NCBI GenBank assembly: GCA_045576655.1 | Contig: JAZNGW010000022.1 | Span: forward strand, 186,001 to 250,000 | Origin: RGIG8745 sp045576655 | GTDB taxonomy: Bacteria > Bacteroidota > Bacteroidia > Bacteroidales > Bacteroidaceae | Reading direction: 5' to 3' | Length of the DNA stretch: 64,000 bases | Part shown: positions 25,695 through 33,491 of the stretch, piece after piece | Layout: each line of letters opens with the position of its first letter | Numbering within the stretch: position 1 is the stretch's first letter | The notes under the pieces: model-generated | What the model was told of the DNA's origin: nothing | The model's input: the letters and a program-made list of their open reading frames with translations, nothing else | Databases searched by the model: none | Made by a program: the position numbers and the translations under genes

Positions 25695-26441
25695 TTACAG
25701 GAAATTCATCATGTCGTAGTCGGTCATATCCAACTTTATCGGCGTGACAGCCACGTATCCGTTGTTGAGAGCCCATTTGTCGGTGTCCTCATTTTCTTCG
25801 TCAATACCGCTGAAACTTCCTGTGAGCCAATAATATGTGAATCCTCGAGGGCTCTTCCTTTCCTCCCATTCGTTGGTCCACTCTCCATACGTCATGCGAC
25901 ACATCCTCATGCCCTTGAATTCGTCCGCTTCGGGAGCGTTGACATTGAGGCAAGTCCACTTCGGCAGTCCCTTTTCAAATACGCGTTCCACAACTTCCTC
26001 TATGTATGGGCGCATAGCCTCAAACGAAGCGTTGCTTTCGCGCTTGCAACTTGAAAAACCTATGGCGTTGACTCCTTTCATGCAGGCCTCGATGGCTACC
26101 CCCATTGTTCCAGAATAGTGTACGTTTACGGCAGAGTTGTCGCCGTGGTTGATACCGCTAAGTACGAGGTCGGGCTTTCTGGGTAGAAGTTTCTCAAACG
26201 CCATCTTCACGCAGTCGCACGGTGTGCCGTTGCATGAGTAGATGGTGAGTCCTTCTTCCTTCGTGATGAGTTTTACCATAACGGGGTCTTTGCACGTAAT
26301 GGAAAGAGCCGCTCCAGAACGTCCTCCATCAGGTGCCACAACGAAAATGTCGCCATATTTTCTCACCATTTCCACGAGGTCGTTAATGCCTTTGGCATCA
26401 TATCCGTCATCGTTTGAAATCAAAATCAGTGGTTTGCTCAT
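25695..26441 (-). CDS. surE: 5'/3'-nucleotidase SurE
   Basis: A 248-residue metal-dependent phosphatase that dephosphorylates nucleoside monophosphates. The metal-binding start LISNDDGYDAKGI (D11 and D12) is intact, followed by VVAPDGGRSGAALSITCKDP, the SCNGTPCDCVKMAF segment and LVLSGINHGDNSAVNVHYSG. The length is typical. It lies 25 bp after the symporter gene and before lpxB on the same strand, a likely operon. Confidence 0.95.
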   Translation of the reverse strand: MSKPLILISNDDGYDAKGINDLVEMVRKYGDIFVVAPDGGRSGAALSITCKDPVMVKLITKEEGLTIYSCNGTPCDCVKMAFEKLLPRKPDLVLSGINHGDNSAVNVHYSGTMGVAIEACMKGVNAIGFSSCKRESNASFEAMRPYIEEVVERVFEKGLPKWTCLNVNAPEADEFKGMRMCRMTYGEWTNEWEERKSPRGFTYYWLTGSFSGIDEENEDTDKWALNNGYVAVTPIKLDMTDYDMMNFL

Positions 26442-26466
26442 ATGTTTTCTTATTTAGTATTATCGC

Positions 26467-27879
26467 TCATTCCCAGCACTCGATATCCTTTTCTATCTCC
26501 GGCATCATGCTGCGGTGAAACTCAGGGTTCTTGCCTTGCTTGCGCTGCTCCAGGTAGTTGTTGAGCAGTTTGAATGCTTTGTTCGACAAAAGCAGGATGG
26601 CTATAAGGTTGCATATTGTCATCAATCCCATGCAGATGTCCACCATGCTCCATGCTGTTTGCAGACTCACGAGCGCACCCAGCATTACGGTAAATCCTGT
26701 GATGATGCGGAATGCGTTGACTGCCCACTTCTTTCGCGTGATGAACCTAATGTTTGTCTCTCCGTAGAAGTAGTTGGCAATGATGGTGCTGTAGGCAAAG
26801 AGGAATATGGCGGCTGTAAGGAACCACCCTCCTGTGGCGCCTATTTCGTTTACTATGGCGGCCTTTGTGAGCAGGATTCCGTCGAGTTCGCTGTCATAAA
26901 GTCCGGACAGAAGAATCATGAATGCTGTGCAGGTGCAGATTATGAGAGTGTCGGCAAAAACACCAACGGATTGTAGCAGCCCCTGCTTTACGGGGTGGCT
27001 TATGTCGGCGGTTGCTGCTGCATTAGGTGCAGAACCTTCGCCGGCCTCATTGCTGAAAAGCCCGCGTTTCACGCCTTCCATTATGGCGATGCCAATCATT
27101 CCGCCTCCCATCTGCTTCAGGCCGAAGGCGTTGTCGATGATGATGCCGAGCATTTCGGGAATGTGGGTAATGTTTGTGATTGTGATGTAGAGCGCAAGCA
27201 AAATGTAGCCTATTGCCATGAAAGGAACGACGATGCTTGAGAATTTGGCTATACGCTGCACTCCTCCGAAAATGATGGCAAGCGTCATCACTGTGAGTCC
27301 TATGCCTATAACAATCTTACCGATTCCGAATGAGTCGGCAAGCGCATCGCAGAGAGTGTTGCTCTGCACCGTCTGGTTTGCCATGCCGAAGGTGATAGTG
27401 ATGAGGACGGCAAAAAGTACGCCCATCCATTTCTTTTTCAGTCCTGTCTGCATGTAATAGGCAGGACCTCCATAGAAAGAATCTTCACCCTTCTTCTTGT
27501 ACAATTGTGCCAATGTCGACTCTACAAATGCCGTTGCCGCTCCAAAGAGAGCCATGACCCACATCCAAAATACAGCGCCAGGTCCGCCTACGAAAATGGC
27601 TGATGCAACACCCGCAAGGTTGCCGGTACCGACACGGCTTGACAGTGATATAGCGAAAGCCTGAAAAGAATTGACGCTTTTCTTCTTTCGGCCTTTGTCT
27701 TCCGACGGTTTTGTGTCGCTGGCCTGTGACTTTTCGCACAGCAGTTTCCACGTCTCCTTTATAGAGCGAAACTGCACGCCTTTAGTCTTGATTGTGAAAT
27801 ACAGGGCGCAAAAGACTAAGAGGGTTATCACGACGTAGGTCCAGAGGAAGTCGTTGGCTTCATTTAGTATATTTAGCAT
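26467..27879 (-). CDS. Sodium:alanine symporter (AGCS family)
   Basis: A 470-residue inner-membrane transporter taking up alanine or glycine with sodium. About eleven hydrophobic segments are visible. The family signatures FQAFAISLSSRVGTGNLAGV (sodium site) and GPGAVFWMWVMALFGAATAF lie in the first third, with GLFSNEAGEGSAPNAAATAD in the middle. It is the first gene of the operon with surE and lpxB. Substrate preference among small amino acids cannot be read from sequence. Confidence 0.93.
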   Translation of the reverse strand: MLNILNEANDFLWTYVVITLLVFCALYFTIKTKGVQFRSIKETWKLLCEKSQASDTKPSEDKGRKKKSVNSFQAFAISLSSRVGTGNLAGVASAIFVGGPGAVFWMWVMALFGAATAFVESTLAQLYKKKGEDSFYGGPAYYMQTGLKKKWMGVLFAVLITITFGMANQTVQSNTLCDALADSFGIGKIVIGIGLTVMTLAIIFGGVQRIAKFSSIVVPFMAIGYILLALYITITNITHIPEMLGIIIDNAFGLKQMGGGMIGIAIMEGVKRGLFSNEAGEGSAPNAAATADISHPVKQGLLQSVGVFADTLIICTCTAFMILLSGLYDSELDGILLTKAAIVNEIGATGGWFLTAAIFLFAYSTIIANYFYGETNIRFITRKKWAVNAFRIITGFTVMLGALVSLQTAWSMVDICMGLMTICNLIAILLLSNKAFKLLNNYLEQRKQGKNPEFHRSMMPEIEKDIECWE

Positions 27880-27905
27880 TGTGATAGTCCGATTTTATTT
27901 ATTTA

Positions 27906-27913
27906 CAAAGATA
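27906..27913 (-). promoter_or_regulatory. Minus-strand -7 promoter element of the symporter operon
   Basis: CAAAGATA reads TATCTTTG on the minus strand, matching TAnnTTTG, 26 bp upstream of the symporter ATG. A CAA about 21 bp further upstream could be a weak -33 element. Confidence 0.55.
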
Positions 27914-28057
27914 GGGATTTTCAGATAAATGTGGCAATCATGCTTGTTAAAAAGAACTATATGTGGTTTATGGCGCTGGTAAATAAACGTCAAATCACGG
28001 TGGAATAATTGATTAGGCCTGGCAAAGAACTTGCTTTTTCCCTCCTGAAAACTCTAT

Positions 28058-28141
28058 AATGCAGTGCGTTTTGTATATAACGCAGTGCATTATGTACATA
28101 ACACAGTGCATTATGTACAAAACGCAGTGCGTTATGAAGTT
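28058..28141. repeat. Array C: four palindromic units with 21-bp period
   Basis: Units start at 28058, 28079, 28100 and 28121, exactly 21 bp apart. The 13-bp cores AATGCAGTGCGTT, AACGCAGTGCATT, AACACAGTGCATT and AACGCAGTGCGTT are odd palindromes around one central base. The 8-bp linkers (TTGTATAT, ATGTACAT, ATGTACAA) contain a second small palindrome, TGTACA. The array ends 74 bp before a plus-strand -7 element. The remainder of the 385-bp divergent gap (27880-28264) holds the two promoters and no other clear signal. Confidence 0.85.
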
Positions 28142-28215
28142 TTCTGTCGGCTGTCAGCCTTTTTGTGACGGAGCGTTTTTGATTTCAAATATGTGTATTA
28201 TAAAAGAAATATTGC

Positions 28216-28223
28216 TATATTTG
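28216..28223 (+). promoter_or_regulatory. -7 promoter element of the metalloprotease-like gene
   Basis: TATATTTG matches TAnnTTTG and lies 41 bp before the ATG at 28265, which supports that start over an in-frame opening at 28193. Confidence 0.5.
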
Positions 28224-28264
28224 CATATTGGCATAATGTGCATCAGCTAACTAATATCTATATC

Positions 28265-31200
28265 ATGAAAAAGAGGACTTTAATGTTTTTGGCTGGCTTG
28301 TTGATGATGATTTCAGCAAGTGCCCAGGTAGACGTGTCGCAGTATTACCTGGTTAACAGCGGTTTCGACACAGATTTCGACTATAAGTCGGGAGCAACTA
28401 CTGCTGTGAAAGAGGAAATTAAGGAAGTCGACGGATGGACTGCAGACCTTACTGCTACCTACACTATCGTTGGTACATACGAGTATGGGTTTGCGGGAAC
28501 GTTCAATACAGCAAAAGTGCCTTCTGCCGGTTATGATGGCGGCGAGGGTGGTGGTCTTGCCATCTCTACCGGATGGGACCAGACTTTCCTTTTCTATCAG
28601 ACTGTGACCCTTCCTGCAGGTACTTATACGGTGAATGTGCCAACTTACAACGGCTGTAGCGTTACTGCTGCAACATCGCAGTTGGCATGGATTCCTGCAA
28701 GCGGAACTTCTGTAAAGTCGTCGGTTACAAGTTACAAGGCTAACAGTTGGACCCTCGACAAGATTACTTTCACTCTTACTAAGACTACAACCGGTAAGAT
28801 TCAGTTCGGTATGAAAGCCGCAAGTGGCGGTTCTGCAAATTCTGCTAAGCTCGTGGTTGACTACGTGCAGATTATGGGCGAGAACATGCAAATCGATAAG
28901 ACTGAACTGGGTAAGGTCATTGCTTCAGCTACATCATATTATGGCGACGGCACAGGTGTGGATGCAGCAACGCTGAAAGCTGCTATCGATGCGGCTCAGG
29001 CAATATATGACAATGCAGAAGCTAATCTCATAGAGGTGCTTGAGGCGCAGAATGCGTTGAAAGACGCTATCGAAGTCTATCGCAAGCAGAATGTGAGCGA
29101 GGAAAATCCGCTTGACTACACAGAGTATATCATAAATCCAAGTTTCGAGAATGGAAATGAGGGATGGACAAACGTAGGTCTTTCAAGTCAGAGTAACACG
29201 TCGTTCTCAAAGAAAAAGGGCACTTACTATCTGGAAAAATGGGTTCAGTCGGGTAGTGCAGGAAGTGCGAGCGTTATTCAGTTGGTTAAGGGATTGCCAA
29301 ACGGCCAGTACAAACTTGTTGTGGCAGCGATGAATGGAAGTGCTACTTCAAACAGCCATACTGGTGCGTATATTTTTGCAGGCGACAAGCAAACTGTAGT
29401 CAATGGTCCTAAGGACTATGAGGTGAAGTTCACAAGCATAGCGAGCGACGTGGAAATCGGTTTTGTGGGAGAGAATGTGTCATCCAATTGGATGGCTGTT
29501 GACAATTTCCGCCTTTATCTTATAGGTAAGGTTGACGCCGAGGCTGTTGTGGCAGAAGTTAAGCGCATAATTGCCGATGCCGAAGCATTGCAGTCAAGCG
29601 CAATGTCAAGTACGGCTGCGGCAACATTGCAGAGTGCTATTGATGCAGCCAAGCAGATAACAACAGCTTCTGCTGACGCTGAAATCCAGACAGCGACAAA
29701 GAACCTTAATGCGGCTATCGAGGCGGCAAAGGTTTCAATTGCTGAGGTTACAGAACTCAATGCGTTGGTTGTAGAAGGAGAATCGCTCCAGTCAAATATG
29801 ATGTCTGCAACCGTAGCAACTGCTTTGCAGGCGGCTATTGATGCTGCAAAACTCATATCTTCAGCATCGACAGACACAGAAGTGAAGAAGGCGCTTGCAA
29901 ATATCAAGACTGCTGTTGCTGATGCCAAGACCAACGTTGAGGCCTATAAGACGCTTGCGAGCAAGATTACGACAATAGAATCTAAATATGACGAGTCAAA
30001 AGAGGGTGCGGCAGACTTTAAAGCCGTTATTGATGAGGCTAAGGCGTTGGTAGTAAATGCTGAGGCTACAAACGACCAGTTGGCTGATATGGTGAAGGCG
30101 CTCGACAAGGCACTGCTTGCATTCAACCTTGCTAACGCTACAGAAGGTGCTGGAACGCCTGTTTCTGTGACTACCACTAACCATTATGTAGCGACTGGTG
30201 CAACCGAGGCTTTGATGCGTGCAGCGTTTAAGGGCTCATACATCCTCGAACGTGGAGTTTGCTGGAGCGAACATCGTAATCCAACCGTTCTCGATGATAG
30301 GACAACGGAAAACCATCAGCTCAACGGCTATATCTTCCATCTTAGAAACCTTAAGCCGGCAACCGTATACTATCTGCGCCCATACGTGATGAACAGGACA
30401 TACGAAGTGGCATACGGTGACGAAGTTAAAATCATCACTCATCCTAAGGGAACTTGTACGGGTTCATGGAATGAAGGCGCACCAACCGAGGCTGCCAATG
30501 CACGTTGTCGCAACGCAATCCGCGAAACAATTGAATATTTCAACCAGTGGACGGGTATTAAGGGATTCCACTTGACTGGAAACTACGGAGCAGACACTCC
30601 TACAGCCGACTGCTCATACGGCGGTTGGATGCGTATCGGACCAAATGCCGGCAACCAGGCTATCGGAACCGTGATTCATGAGACAGGACACGGTGTAGGC
30701 GTTGGTACTCACTGGCGTTGGTACAACTGTTCAGACACTCGTGAAAGTACAACTTACGGCAAGTGGCTCGGACGCGAGGCTAACGACATGCTCGACTTCC
30801 TTGAGAACGACTATACAGAGAATAAGTTCATGACAGGTGACGGAACTCACGGATGGGGTTCAAACGCTTCATATGACTGGTTTGTCAATGGTGCTGACAA
30901 GGACAAGCACTTGGAACTCCAGTATCTTGGCGGATGCTGCTTGCTCTACGCCCTCTTCGTTGACGGTCTGCCACCAACAAATTCTTATCCTAACGGTCTG
31001 CCTGCATACACTTATAACTTCGACAGCGAGAAGAAATATTACATCATGAACAAGGATGCAGAGCGCGGATTGGGTGAAGGACTCGTTTATCAGCGTACAG
31101 CATCAGGACTTGGCTGGAAACCGTTCCTGACAGACGAGGAAGTTACTGACTCTGCCGCATGGTACATCGAGTTTGACGCTCAGAACGGATACTACTCATT

Positions 31201-31708
31201 TAAGAATGTATCAACTGGTAGGTATATGACCCACGCTTCTGGTGCGTCTTCTGTTACAGCAAAGAACGTGACTTCTAAGCCAGGAACAACGGAGAAGTTC
31301 CAGCTCATGCCAGACCGTACTGACGTAACTGTCGGTGTAGGCGACACAGAGATAACCACTCATGGCTACTGGTTCACTTGGTATGATGGCAGCAACAAGT
31401 CTATGAATGCAGCTAAATTAGGTTCTTACACAGGCTATGGACAACTTCAGCAAGTTGGCTTCGATTATAGTGATAATGCTACTACTCAGCAGTGGATAAT
31501 CATTAGCGAAGATGAACTAGAGGCTTATCAGAATGCGGCAATAGCCACTGGTATTGGTTCGATTGAAGTTGACGATACCGACCTGAACGGCGAAAAGACA
31601 GTTGTTGGAATCTACACAATTGGAGGTGTGCAACTCAACGAGACCCAGTCTGGTTTTAACATCATTCGCTACAGCGACGGAACAAGCAAAAAAATCTTCG
31701 TGAAGTAA
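28265..31708 (+). CDS. Large secreted multidomain metalloprotease-like protein with T9SS tail
   Basis: A 1147-residue secreted protein. A signal peptide covers residues 1-21 (LAGLLMMISASAQ). Residues 25-205 and about 285-420 are galactose-binding-like modules (YIINPSFENGNEGW in the second). Between and after them are helical FIVAR-like repeats (AIDAAQAIYDNA, AIDAAKQITTAS, AIDAAKLISSAS). A fibronectin III-like module (about 640-725) follows, then a domain with HETGHGVGVGTHW: HETGH at 805-809 and H816. A ricin-like segment (GYYSFKNVSTGRYMTHA) and a T9SS type A tail ending SDGTSKKIFVK complete it. The zinc motif is one residue longer than the classical metzincin spacing. A surface or secreted protease acting on glycoproteins is the best guess; activity is unproven. 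Confidence 0.8.
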   Translation: MKKRTLMFLAGLLMMISASAQVDVSQYYLVNSGFDTDFDYKSGATTAVKEEIKEVDGWTADLTATYTIVGTYEYGFAGTFNTAKVPSAGYDGGEGGGLAISTGWDQTFLFYQTVTLPAGTYTVNVPTYNGCSVTAATSQLAWIPASGTSVKSSVTSYKANSWTLDKITFTLTKTTTGKIQFGMKAASGGSANSAKLVVDYVQIMGENMQIDKTELGKVIASATSYYGDGTGVDAATLKAAIDAAQAIYDNAEANLIEVLEAQNALKDAIEVYRKQNVSEENPLDYTEYIINPSFENGNEGWTNVGLSSQSNTSFSKKKGTYYLEKWVQSGSAGSASVIQLVKGLPNGQYKLVVAAMNGSATSNSHTGAYIFAGDKQTVVNGPKDYEVKFTSIASDVEIGFVGENVSSNWMAVDNFRLYLIGKVDAEAVVAEVKRIIADAEALQSSAMSSTAAATLQSAIDAAKQITTASADAEIQTATKNLNAAIEAAKVSIAEVTELNALVVEGESLQSNMMSATVATALQAAIDAAKLISSASTDTEVKKALANIKTAVADAKTNVEAYKTLASKITTIESKYDESKEGAADFKAVIDEAKALVVNAEATNDQLADMVKALDKALLAFNLANATEGAGTPVSVTTTNHYVATGATEALMRAAFKGSYILERGVCWSEHRNPTVLDDRTTENHQLNGYIFHLRNLKPATVYYLRPYVMNRTYEVAYGDEVKIITHPKGTCTGSWNEGAPTEAANARCRNAIRETIEYFNQWTGIKGFHLTGNYGADTPTADCSYGGWMRIGPNAGNQAIGTVIHETGHGVGVGTHWRWYNCSDTRESTTYGKWLGREANDMLDFLENDYTENKFMTGDGTHGWGSNASYDWFVNGADKDKHLELQYLGGCCLLYALFVDGLPPTNSYPNGLPAYTYNFDSEKKYYIMNKDAERGLGEGLVYQRTASGLGWKPFLTDEEVTDSAAWYIEFDAQNGYYSFKNVSTGRYMTHASGASSVTAKNVTSKPGTTEKFQLMPDRTDVTVGVGDTEITTHGYWFTWYDGSNKSMNAAKLGSYTGYGQLQQVGFDYSDNATTQQWIIISEDELEAYQNAAIATGIGSIEVDDTDLNGEKTVVGIYTIGGVQLNETQSGFNIIRYSDGTSKKIFVK

Positions 31709-31728
31709 TACTTCGCTCCGAGACAAAT

Positions 31729-31764
31729 AAAGGGGTGTGTCAAGGCAATTTGGCACACCCTTTT
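31729..31764 (+). terminator. Intrinsic terminator
   Basis: AAAGGGGTGTG pairs with CACACCCTTTT around a loop of about 14 nt, 20 bp after the metalloprotease-like gene stop. The downstream GH28 gene may therefore have its own promoter or depend on read-through. Confidence 0.85.
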
Positions 31765-31809
31765 AACCTCACAACCTCATAACCTTACAACCTTTTATAA
31801 CCTTACAAC
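31765..31809 (+). repeat. Octamer repeat directly before the GH28 start codon
   Basis: AACCTCAC, AACCTCAT, AACCTTAC, a 10-bp variant AACCTTTTAT, AACCTTAC and AAC run without gap into the ATG at 31810. The leader between the terminator and the start codon consists only of this repeat. Confidence 0.8.
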
Positions 31810-33144
31810 ATGAGAAAACTTATGACAATGGCACTGATGATGCTTGTCTGCGCATCGGTGCTTGCTAAAAAGAAGCAGAAAGTAGATTTGTTCCCCGATG
31901 GGACTCCTATACCAGAGTGGTTCAGACAGATCGATGAAGTGGATATTTCCAAGTTCGGAAAGCAATATAAGATTACAGACTACGGCGTTGTTAATGACGG
32001 AAACCTTCACACAAAGGAACTCCAGGCGCTTATCGACAAGATTGCAGCAGAGGGTGGGGGCGTAGTAGTTGTTCCTCAAGGTACCTTCAAAACAGGAGCG
32101 TTGTTCTTCAAGCAGGGTGTGCATCTGCATATCCTTGAAGGAGGCACGCTTATGGGCAGTGATGACTGTAGCGACTTCCCAATCATTAAGACTCGCATAG
32201 AAGGCGAGACTTGCCTCTACTATTCAGCGCTGATTAACGCTGATGGTATCGATGGCTTTACGATCTCTGGAAAGGGAACAATTGATGGCAATGGTTTCCG
32301 CTATTGGAAGCACTTCTGGGAGCGTCGCACGTGGAACCCTAAGTGTACCAACAAGGACGAGCAGCGTCCGCGCCTGGTGTTTATTTCCAACTGCAAGAAC
32401 GTACAGATTGACGGGCTACACCTGCAGAACTCCCCGTTCTGGACTACTCACATATACAACTGCGAGAATGTCAAGCTTCTTCGCCTTTACATCTATTCTC
32501 CAGCCAAACCGGTGAAGGCACCAAGCACTGACGCTATTGATATTGACGTGTGCAAGAATATTCTCGTGAAGCATTGCTATATGTCGGTTAACGACGATGC
32601 TATCGCACTAAAAGGCGGTAAAGGTCCGTGGGCGGACGACCCTACAAAATCGGAAGGTAATGGCGGAAATGAAAATATCATTATTGAGGACTGCGAATAC
32701 GGCTTCTGTCATGGCTGCCTAACTTGCGGAAGCGAGTCTATCTACGACCACAACATCATTCTTCGACGCATTAAGGTGAATGAGGCAAATAACCTTCTTT
32801 GGCTCAAGATGCGTCCTGATACTCCGCAGAGATATGAGTATATAACAGTGGAGGATATAACAGGTAATGGCAAGAATTTCATTTTGATAAAGCCGTGGAC
32901 GCAGTTCTATGATTTGAAAGGCAGAAAAGACACTCCTATGTCTTATTCCGACCATATCGTGATGCGCAATATTGACTTCGATTGCGATGTGTTCTTCAAC
33001 GTCGAGCCTAAGGACGACCAATACAAACTTTCAAACTTTACATTCGAAAATCTTAGCATACGTGCCAAGAAACCAGATTTCCATCCGGAATACGTTAACG
33101 GTTTCACTGTGAAGAACGTAACAGTAAATGGGGTAGAGCATTGA
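31810..33144 (+). CDS. Secreted glycoside hydrolase family 28 (polygalacturonase-like)
   Basis: A 444-residue pectin-degrading-type enzyme with a signal peptide (MRKLMTMALMMLVCASVLA). A right-handed beta-helix follows, opening with the pectate-lyase-like ITDYGVVNDG. Family catalytic motifs are visible: STDAIDID at 239-246, NDDAIALKGG at 261-270 with the DD pair, CHGCLTCGSES at 300-310 in place of the usual GHG motif, and NNLLWLKMR in place of RIK. The aspartates support hydrolase activity; the altered GHG and RIK motifs suggest a substrate other than plain polygalacturonan, such as rhamnogalacturonan. No T9SS tail is seen. It may be periplasmic. Confidence 0.88.
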   Translation: MRKLMTMALMMLVCASVLAKKKQKVDLFPDGTPIPEWFRQIDEVDISKFGKQYKITDYGVVNDGNLHTKELQALIDKIAAEGGGVVVVPQGTFKTGALFFKQGVHLHILEGGTLMGSDDCSDFPIIKTRIEGETCLYYSALINADGIDGFTISGKGTIDGNGFRYWKHFWERRTWNPKCTNKDEQRPRLVFISNCKNVQIDGLHLQNSPFWTTHIYNCENVKLLRLYIYSPAKPVKAPSTDAIDIDVCKNILVKHCYMSVNDDAIALKGGKGPWADDPTKSEGNGGNENIIIEDCEYGFCHGCLTCGSESIYDHNIILRRIKVNEANNLLWLKMRPDTPQRYEYITVEDITGNGKNFILIKPWTQFYDLKGRKDTPMSYSDHIVMRNIDFDCDVFFNVEPKDDQYKLSNFTFENLSIRAKKPDFHPEYVNGFTVKNVTVNGVEH

Positions 33145-33167
33145 TTCACCTACCTTTCAGATGAGCA

Positions 33168-33196
33168 TGAGAGGCGTCACATTGTGGCGCCTCTCA
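33168..33196 (+). terminator. Intrinsic terminator of the GH28 gene
   Basis: TGAGAGGCG pairs with CGCCTCTCA around a short loop (TCACATTGTGG), about 24 bp after the stop. The T run is weak. Confidence 0.7.
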
Positions 33197-33270
33197 TTGT
33201 GTTTAAATGCCTGTGATGCGTATTTGATGCAAGCGAGCGGGCTTTCTCTTTGATAATTCCGTCATTACTT

Positions 33271-33421
33271 CCTTAATCTCCTTAATCTCCTAAAGGTCTT
33301 TAAGGTCTCTAAAGTCTCTAAGGTCCTTAAAGTCCTTAAGCTCCTAAAGTCCTAAAGTCCTAAAGGTCTTTAAACTCTTTAAGGTCCTTAAAATCCTTAA
33401 AGCCCCTAAAGCCCCTAAGTA
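33271..33421. repeat. Nonamer tandem repeat, about 17 units
   Basis: A degenerate 9-bp unit, consensus CYTTAARGT (for example CCTTAAAGT, CTTTAAGGT, CTCTAAAGT, CCCTAAAGC), runs for about 150 bp with two 8-bp units. It lies between convergent GH28 and the modular protein gene, outside both terminators. The 75 bp before it show nothing I can name. Confidence 0.85.
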
Positions 33422-33438
33422 TAATGATAGTCAACAAA

Positions 33439-33467
33439 AAAGGCTGCACCGTGATGGCGCAGCCTTT
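33439..33467 (-). terminator. Terminator of the minus-strand modular protein gene
   Basis: AAAGGCTGCACC pairs with GGCGCAGCCTTT around GTGAT, with a run of A on the plus-strand left side that reads as T on the minus strand. Confidence 0.85.
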
Positions 33468-33491
33468 ATCTAAATATTAGTGAGGGGTCAA

